Origin: CAYRFU01 sp964423525
Lineage (GTDB): Bacteria; Vulcanimicrobiota; Xenobia; Xenobiales; JADMJV01
Direction of reading: 5' to 3'
Assembly (NCBI GenBank): GCA_964423525.1
Contig: CAYRFU010000005.1
Coordinates: 1 to 53,938 of the forward strand
Length of the DNA: 53,938 bases
The position numbers and the translations under genes were made by a program. Below the pieces are notes generated by a model. The model searched no databases. It was not told where the DNA came from and saw only the letters and a program-made list of their open reading frames with translations. Below, one piece after another: positions 49,758 through 53,938 of the stretch (within the stretch, counting starts at the first letter, position 1; the number at the start of each line of letters is the position of its first letter).

Positions 49758-49776
49758 CCGGACAGGCTAGACCGTG

Positions 49777-51278
49777 TCACTGAATCAACTCTGAAAGTTC
49801 ACCCGGAGTGAAGACAGGGGCCGAACAACGCCCCTGGCCACAGACAAAGGCGGCCGGACGACCCAGGTCGGGATAGTCGACAGCCGTATAGGGAGGTAGC
49901 GGAGTGCCGGGCCACCAGCGGTCGACTCGCAAGTAGCGGGTCGGACTCTTGAGAGCCTGGTCAACCAGAGCTTGCCCACTCTCCTCTTCGGGCCGAGCCA
50001 CCACGGTAATATGAAGCGGGTCCGTTCGATTCTCCTGGACGGCCAGCAGGATTCCGCCGGGATAAAAACGGTCGGTGACGCCTTCGATGCCAAAAAAGTC
50101 GAGGCAGCTGAGAGCCAGATCTCGATGATGTTGGCTGCCTGTGTGGTGATAGAGGAGATTAGCAAAGCGAGCGGCCGAGATGTTCTCGTCGCGATGACGA
50201 TAGTCCGAATCCTGGGCCGTGAGCAAACCATCTCGGCCCGACTGGCGAAATTCCCGGTCGATAAAGTCAGCGGCTCGAATAGCACGCTCGAGCCATTCTC
50301 GCTGACCTGTGACTTGGTAGAGAGTGAGAAAGGCCTGGCCACAGGCCAAAGTGTCACCCAGGAACAACGCGTTTCCCTGGCCGTGGCGAAAGCCGCCGCC
50401 GGGGACCTCCCTGTTGGCGAGCACCCATTCTGCGGCCGCAACGGCTCGGTCCAGGACCTCAGGGCGGTCAGCCACGGCGGCGAAAAGAGCGAGCGCCTCG
50501 ATGGCCCAGCCGTTCTCGCGAGCGTAAAGGTTGGTATCGACCCGAGGCAGTCCTCGGCGTCGCCGCTGCTGGTCGGACAAGGCAAAATAGTCATGAGCTT
50601 TCACTCCCTCCCTCCGCCGCCAGCCGCCACCGGGAATCTTTCACCGCAGCTACTTGAGCGATGGGAGAAACGCCACGCTTTCCTCTACGACGAGAACCTG
50701 GGAGGTTGGGGGAGCACCCACAAGTTCGTCAACGCGCCGGTGGTGGAGTATTGCCTGATGCGCGCATGGGAAGGCGACCAGAAAGAGCGACAGCGAGCTG
50801 TGACAACCCTTGATGCCAATCTGGCTTTGATCGATCCGGAATGGGGTGGAGTCTACCAGTATTCTGACAGTGGGCGATGGGACTCTCCCCATTATGAGAA
50901 GATTATGGAGACCCAGGCCGGCAATCTGCGAGTTTACAGCATAGCCTGACAGGCGGGCCAGCTCGCGACCCTCGGAATCGAACACAATGGTGGCTGGCCA
51001 ACCGTAATCTTCGTAGCGATGAGCGAGATCGGGCCGGAAATCCTGATCGACTTTGACCGGTATGACCTTGGTGCTCAGAATCTCAACAACCCGGGCATCT
51101 TGGTAAGTCGTCTTCTCCATGACGTACACCAGTGGCACCAAACGGCCTCCAGGTCGAGCAAAACGATCTTATTTTCTGACTGCGCCTTTTTGAAGGCGCC
51201 TTCCCAACCTTGCCAGGGGATCTCACCGGCCCATACCGGCGCCGTCAGCAGGAACCAGCAGAGACAGATGGATCTCAT
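49777..51278 (-). pseudogene. Thioredoxin-domain (YyaL/DUF255-like) gene with an inverted middle segment
   Basis: The N-terminal part is on the minus strand (51278 to about 50955): signal peptide, thioredoxin-like domain with WCHWC, then a 1-nt deletion turning the expected WCHVMEK codons out of frame, and the frame resumes as VMEKTTYQDARVVE...GYPATIVF-type sequence up to RLSGY. The C-terminal part is also minus (50604 to 49777): HDYFALSD, RVDTNLYARENGWAIEALALF and the alpha/alpha-barrel end. The middle part of the family (GGWGSTHKF, LALIDPEWGGVYQYSD, SPHYEKIM) is present, but on the plus strand at about 50593-50949. About 20 and 45 residues seem missing at the two joins. It starts with an ATGA overlap after SCO1. 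Confidence 0.88.
50593..50949 (+). other. Inverted internal segment of the thioredoxin-domain gene
   Basis: Read on the plus strand, this segment encodes about 118 residues from SLPPPPAATGNLSPQLLERW to NLRVYSIA, the central part of the thioredoxin/alpha-barrel family whose other parts flank it on the minus strand. I found no long inverted repeat at the edges; only ATAG-type microhomology (50587-50590 and 50941-50944) is shared. The longer plus-strand frame upstream to 49972 is a shadow. Confidence 0.85.
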
Positions 51279-51844
51279 TCTGGCAAGATCTCTTTGAGAG
51301 TGGCCGCTAGTTGACCCGCTTTCCAGTCCGTCCCTCGCAGGAGCTTGGCCAGCTTTTGGTCGGGAGCGATGATAGCGGTGCGCATATTATGCTCGATAAC
51401 GCCGTTCTCTTCCCAGTAAATCACTCCAAAAAGCCCGGCCACTTTGGCCACCTCGGTGGCTGAACCGGTGAGGAACTGCCAGTTGGGAAAAGCTTTGTCG
51501 TTCCCTTTGGAGTAAGCGGCCAACCGCTCGGGGGTATCGTAGGCGGGGTCGATGGTGACCGACAGCACCTGAAACTTGTCAGCGGCGTCGAGCTTATCCA
51601 TGAGCTCCCTCGTTTGCCCTAGCTTGGTCTCGAGCATAGGGCACTTGTCGGGATAAGGGCAGCGGGTATAGAGGAAGGTGATCATCACCACTTTTCCTTT
51701 GAAGTCCGAAAGGGCGACCTTCTGACCCTGAGGGTTGGTCAGCTGGAAATCCGGCACCTTCTTGCCCACCGATATGCCTTCGGCCCAGGAGGTTGCCGAT
51801 AAAAGGACAAACAGCACCAGGATAGCAATCGTACTTTTCAACAT
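51275..51844 (-). CDS. SCO1/SenC-family thioredoxin-like protein
   Basis: 189 residues from ATG 51844 (or the adjacent ATG 51847), with AGGAGG just upstream. Residues 1-21 form a signal peptide. The SCO fold follows with the copper/redox motif CPYPDKC (Cys62, Cys68) and His152 in IEHNMRT. SCO proteins deliver copper to, or reduce, the CuA site of cytochrome oxidase; no oxidase gene is in the window. Its stop overlaps the start of the wrecked thioredoxin gene (ATGA), so the two were once coexpressed, consistent with a shared periplasmic thiol role. Confidence 0.93.
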   Translation of the reverse strand: MLKSTIAILVLFVLLSATSWAEGISVGKKVPDFQLTNPQGQKVALSDFKGKVVMITFLYTRCPYPDKCPMLETKLGQTRELMDKLDAADKFQVLSVTIDPAYDTPERLAAYSKGNDKAFPNWQFLTGSATEVAKVAGLFGVIYWEENGVIEHNMRTAIIAPDQKLAKLLRGTDWKAGQLAATLKEILPE

Positions 51845-51854
51845 CATTCCTCCT

Positions 51855-52463
51855 ATGCTTGGTAACCTTCGAACCTTTGTCGGCCCTTTGAAAGCCCGGG
51901 TGGCCAACCCCCTGGCCCGATTAGGTATTAACCCTAACCTGGTCACTGTGCTGGCTATACCGATGGCCATCCTAGCAGCCTACCTTCTGATTAATCAACA
52001 TCCCTACCTCGGTTTCGTTGTGGGGACCGCCGCTTCCTTGCTCGATTTTATCGACGGCGAAATCGCCCGTTTGCAGCAGCGAGCTTCGGCCTTTGGAAAC
52101 TATCTTGAGGCGATGACCGATCGAGTGGTCGAAACGGCCCTGTTAGTCGGCTTGAGCTACTTCCATCCTGTCTTGGCAGCGGCAGCTCTTGGATTGTCGC
52201 TGCTGGTCAGTTACGCCAAGCCCAGGGTCGGCATTGTGATCGTGACCGATAATCGTGACTGGCCCGGAGTGGCCGACCATTCTGACCGGATGGTGGTTAT
52301 TCTGGCCGCTTATCTCTTCTTCGCCTGGGCCCCCTCCCTTCTAACCTTCCTTTGTTTGTTCTGTCTGGTAGGGTTTTGCCAGAGAATTCACTACGCTCAC
52401 AAGTTGATCGAAGAAGCTGAGCGCCAGGGCAACCTCCTCCCCTACCTGCAAAAAGACTCGTAG
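51855..52463 (+). CDS. CDP-alcohol phosphatidyltransferase
   Basis: 202 residues from ATG 51855. The catalytic signature reads DFIDGEIARLQQRASAFG followed by NYLEAMTD, i.e. D-x2-DG-x2-AR-x8-G-x3-E-x3-D; the third aspartate is glutamate here, a variant found in some relatives. Four to six membrane helices. It transfers a phosphoalcohol from a CDP-linked donor in phospholipid or archaetidyl-type lipid synthesis; substrate unknown. Its start is only 10 nt from the divergent SCO1 start, and no ribosome-binding site is seen. The stop shares a base with the next GTG (TAGTG). Confidence 0.9.
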   Translation: MLGNLRTFVGPLKARVANPLARLGINPNLVTVLAIPMAILAAYLLINQHPYLGFVVGTAASLLDFIDGEIARLQQRASAFGNYLEAMTDRVVETALLVGLSYFHPVLAAAALGLSLLVSYAKPRVGIVIVTDNRDWPGVADHSDRMVVILAAYLFFAWAPSLLTFLCLFCLVGFCQRIHYAHKLIEEAERQGNLLPYLQKDS

Positions 52464-53938
52464 TGGCCGATGTCCTCTGGTTTTATGCCCGGGGGCCGCA
52501 CGAGCAGCTCCGACGCTGGCCGCTGGGCCCCGGCCGCTGGCTCGTAGGGCGTGGCCAACCCGCCCAAGGGAAACTGGCAATACCCTGGGATGGCGCCCTT
52601 TCCCGAAGCCATTTCCATCTTTTATGCGATGGCTCCAAGGTGGTTATCGAGCGCTGTCTAGAGACCCCTAACCCGATCTTCTTGGAAGGCGAAGCAAGAG
52701 ACCGATTCGAGCTCGACCCAGGCCACTACTTCGTGGTCGGCCAGTCGCGTTTTCAGTTGGTCGCGAAACCGATGGAGGACGGCCCTGAACCGGCCCATGA
52801 GTTTACTTTGGCGGAAGGGGTCCGCCAGCGCCTCCGTGAGCAACAGGCCCAACAGTGCCTGACAGCTCTCACACGCCTGCTGCCCGACCTGAAGAAGGCC
52901 GCCACCCTCGAGCAGCTCTGGAAAGCGGCTCTCAACCTGCTCGACAGTATTTTACCTCAAGCCACGACCGTCTATGTGCTCAAGGTTGAGCAACACTGGG
53001 ACTACACGATCGAGGAAGCGATCGGTCCTCGCTCCTATGCCCCCAGTCGAAAGCTCCTGGGTCTCTGCTTTGAGCAAGGTGAGTCGGCTATCCATCAGTG
53101 GTCAGTCGAGGGCGAGCAAGATATGACTCTGGTGGCGGGGGTACATTGGGCCCTGGCGGTTCCCCTTGTGGTAGCCCCCGATGAGCGCTACGCCCTCTAC
53201 TCGCTGGGCTCGGATTCCGGCCCAGCCAACCAGCAAGTCAAAGTCCTGGTCGACTTGGTGGGAGAAGCTCTCGGCCACCACCTGGTAGCTCAAAGAGCGG
53301 AACGGACCCGCAGTCAGGTCGGCCAGTTCTTCAGCCCTAAATTACGGGGACTCATCGGTCGCCATGGATTATCCCGACTCCTAGAACCGATCCGTCAGCA
53401 GGTCACCGTGATGTTCTTTGACTTGAGAGGCTTCTCTCGGGCCACCGAACAAGCCGAGGAGCAGGCACTGGAGACGGTCCTTCGCTATCATAATCTTTTG
53501 ACCGAAGTGATGAGCCTGGTCACCCGCGCTGTCTTTGACTATGACGGGCTCGTTCTTGATTACGCTGGCGACGCGGTCATGGCCGGCTGGGGTGCTCCAG
53601 AGCCTCAGCCGCGACAAGCTGAACTGGCGGTGCAAGCAGCTCAAGCAATCGTAGAGCGGGTGAGTCAACTGGAACTCCCCTTCCAAGGAGAGGCTGGCTT
53701 AAGCTGTGGGATCGGCCTCAGCAGCGGCGAAGTGGTCGCCGGCCAGGTTGGGGGGCATGAGCATTTCAAATACGGCTGGATCGGTCGAGTGGTCAATCAA
53801 GCCGCTCGCCTGGAGGGATTGACCAAACAGTTTGGACTTCCTATCCTGGTCACCGGCGACCTGCGCAGCCAGCTCCCCGGCGCGGAGGGTCTTCGCCGCT
53901 TCGAAGCAAAAAGGCAGCCTAGCTCACAACATTTCGAC
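52463..53938 (+). CDS. FHA-GAF-class III nucleotide cyclase (partial, runs off window)
   Basis: GTG 52463 overlaps the previous stop by one base; 492 codons are open to the window edge without a stop. An FHA-like N-terminal domain (about 5-100; GRWLVGRG, ALSRSHFHLL) is followed by a GAF-like region (about 130-280) and a class III cyclase domain (about 305 on). Metal-binding aspartates are Asp320 (FFDLRGFS) and Asp370 (YAGDAVMAGW). The purine-selecting position after the WIG motif is Arg instead of Asp, so the product is uncertain or activity is low. FHA domains bind phosphothreonine, linking it to Ser/Thr kinase signalling. The C-terminus is missing from view. Confidence 0.9.
   Translation, partial: MADVLWFYARGPHEQLRRWPLGPGRWLVGRGQPAQGKLAIPWDGALSRSHFHLLCDGSKVVIERCLETPNPIFLEGEARDRFELDPGHYFVVGQSRFQLVAKPMEDGPEPAHEFTLAEGVRQRLREQQAQQCLTALTRLLPDLKKAATLEQLWKAALNLLDSILPQATTVYVLKVEQHWDYTIEEAIGPRSYAPSRKLLGLCFEQGESAIHQWSVEGEQDMTLVAGVHWALAVPLVVAPDERYALYSLGSDSGPANQQVKVLVDLVGEALGHHLVAQRAERTRSQVGQFFSPKLRGLIGRHGLSRLLEPIRQQVTVMFFDLRGFSRATEQAEEQALETVLRYHNLLTEVMSLVTRAVFDYDGLVLDYAGDAVMAGWGAPEPQPRQAELAVQAAQAIVERVSQLELPFQGEAGLSCGIGLSSGEVVAGQVGGHEHFKYGWIGRVVNQAARLEGLTKQFGLPILVTGDLRSQLPGAEGLRRFEAKRQPSSQHFD

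Noticed and set aside
49785..50594. 269-codon minus-strand frame overlapping the C-terminal part of the thioredoxin-domain gene
   Set aside because: The neighbouring frame (49777-50604) has the conserved family motifs; this one does not.
50580..50960. Phase-variable invertible element in the thioredoxin-domain gene
   Set aside because: No inverted repeats longer than about 4 nt at the edges, no recombinase gene nearby, and residues are missing at both joins; decay is more likely than a switch.

Overview
The window looks like a bacterial chromosome segment from a lineage I cannot name with confidence. It has moderately high G+C, frequent GTG and TTG starts, compact operons with 4-nt stop/start overlaps, and mostly housekeeping or metabolic genes mixed with long proteins I do not recognise. 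Several genes (a planctomycete-style Ser/Thr kinase remnant, FHA- and GAF-linked class III cyclases, a MoxR/vWA cluster, a ferrochelatase of the type with an iron-sulfur cysteine set) fit a little-studied environmental phylum. I saw no tRNA, rRNA, CRISPR array, integrase, transposase or phage structural gene, and no gene-free stretch above 300 bases.

Layout. 1-10.45 kb (+): the tail of an unknown gene, then a tightly overlapping operon of MoxR ATPase, a membrane protein, an ABC ATPase, an ABC-2 permease, a DUF58 protein, a BatA-like vWA protein and a large two-vWA protein. A 25-residue ORF with its own promoter follows. 10.6-16.5 kb: methyltransferase, two small orphan proteins, 6-phosphogluconolactonase, a secreted orphan, a decayed Ser/Thr kinase and an M19 dipeptidase. 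16.5-18.4 kb: a fused alpha/beta 2-oxoacid dehydrogenase E1. 18.4-23.5 kb (-): a large orphan lipoprotein, a degenerate metallo-beta-lactamase-fold protein, then a small exported protein, ferrochelatase and an AlkD-like protein in one operon. 23.5-37 kb: a SirB1-HspQ fusion, a GAF-cyclase, zinc-ribbon proteins, an EF-hand M14 carboxypeptidase, a vWA protein, a glycosyltransferase, a spermine-synthase-like membrane protein, a crotonase and a PPi-type phosphofructokinase.

37.1-42.4 kb (+) is the most unusual part. It is a three-gene accessory-looking island with visibly weaker codon bias. It encodes a kinase-like protein whose 5' end is shifted by -1 at or after an A6 run, a 180-residue protein resembling a kinase N-lobe, and a 1087-residue protein with a disordered N-terminus and a C-terminal phosphoribosyltransferase-like domain of a type tied to biological-conflict loci. 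I know no characterised system with this composition.

42.5-53.9 kb: a propionyl-CoA-carboxylase-type beta subunit with a UlaG-like hydrolase, an orphan zinc-ribbon membrane protein with a near-perfect promoter and apparently leaderless mRNA, a MerR-HTH/CRP fusion overlapping a 7Fe ferredoxin, RtcA overlapping a DUF2071 protein, an orphan 515-residue protein, a wrecked thioredoxin-domain gene whose middle segment is inverted, SCO1/SenC, a CDP-alcohol phosphatidyltransferase, and an FHA-GAF-cyclase running off the window. Two cyclases and a cyclic-nucleotide-binding-type regulator in one window suggest local nucleotide second-messenger signalling, but this is inference.
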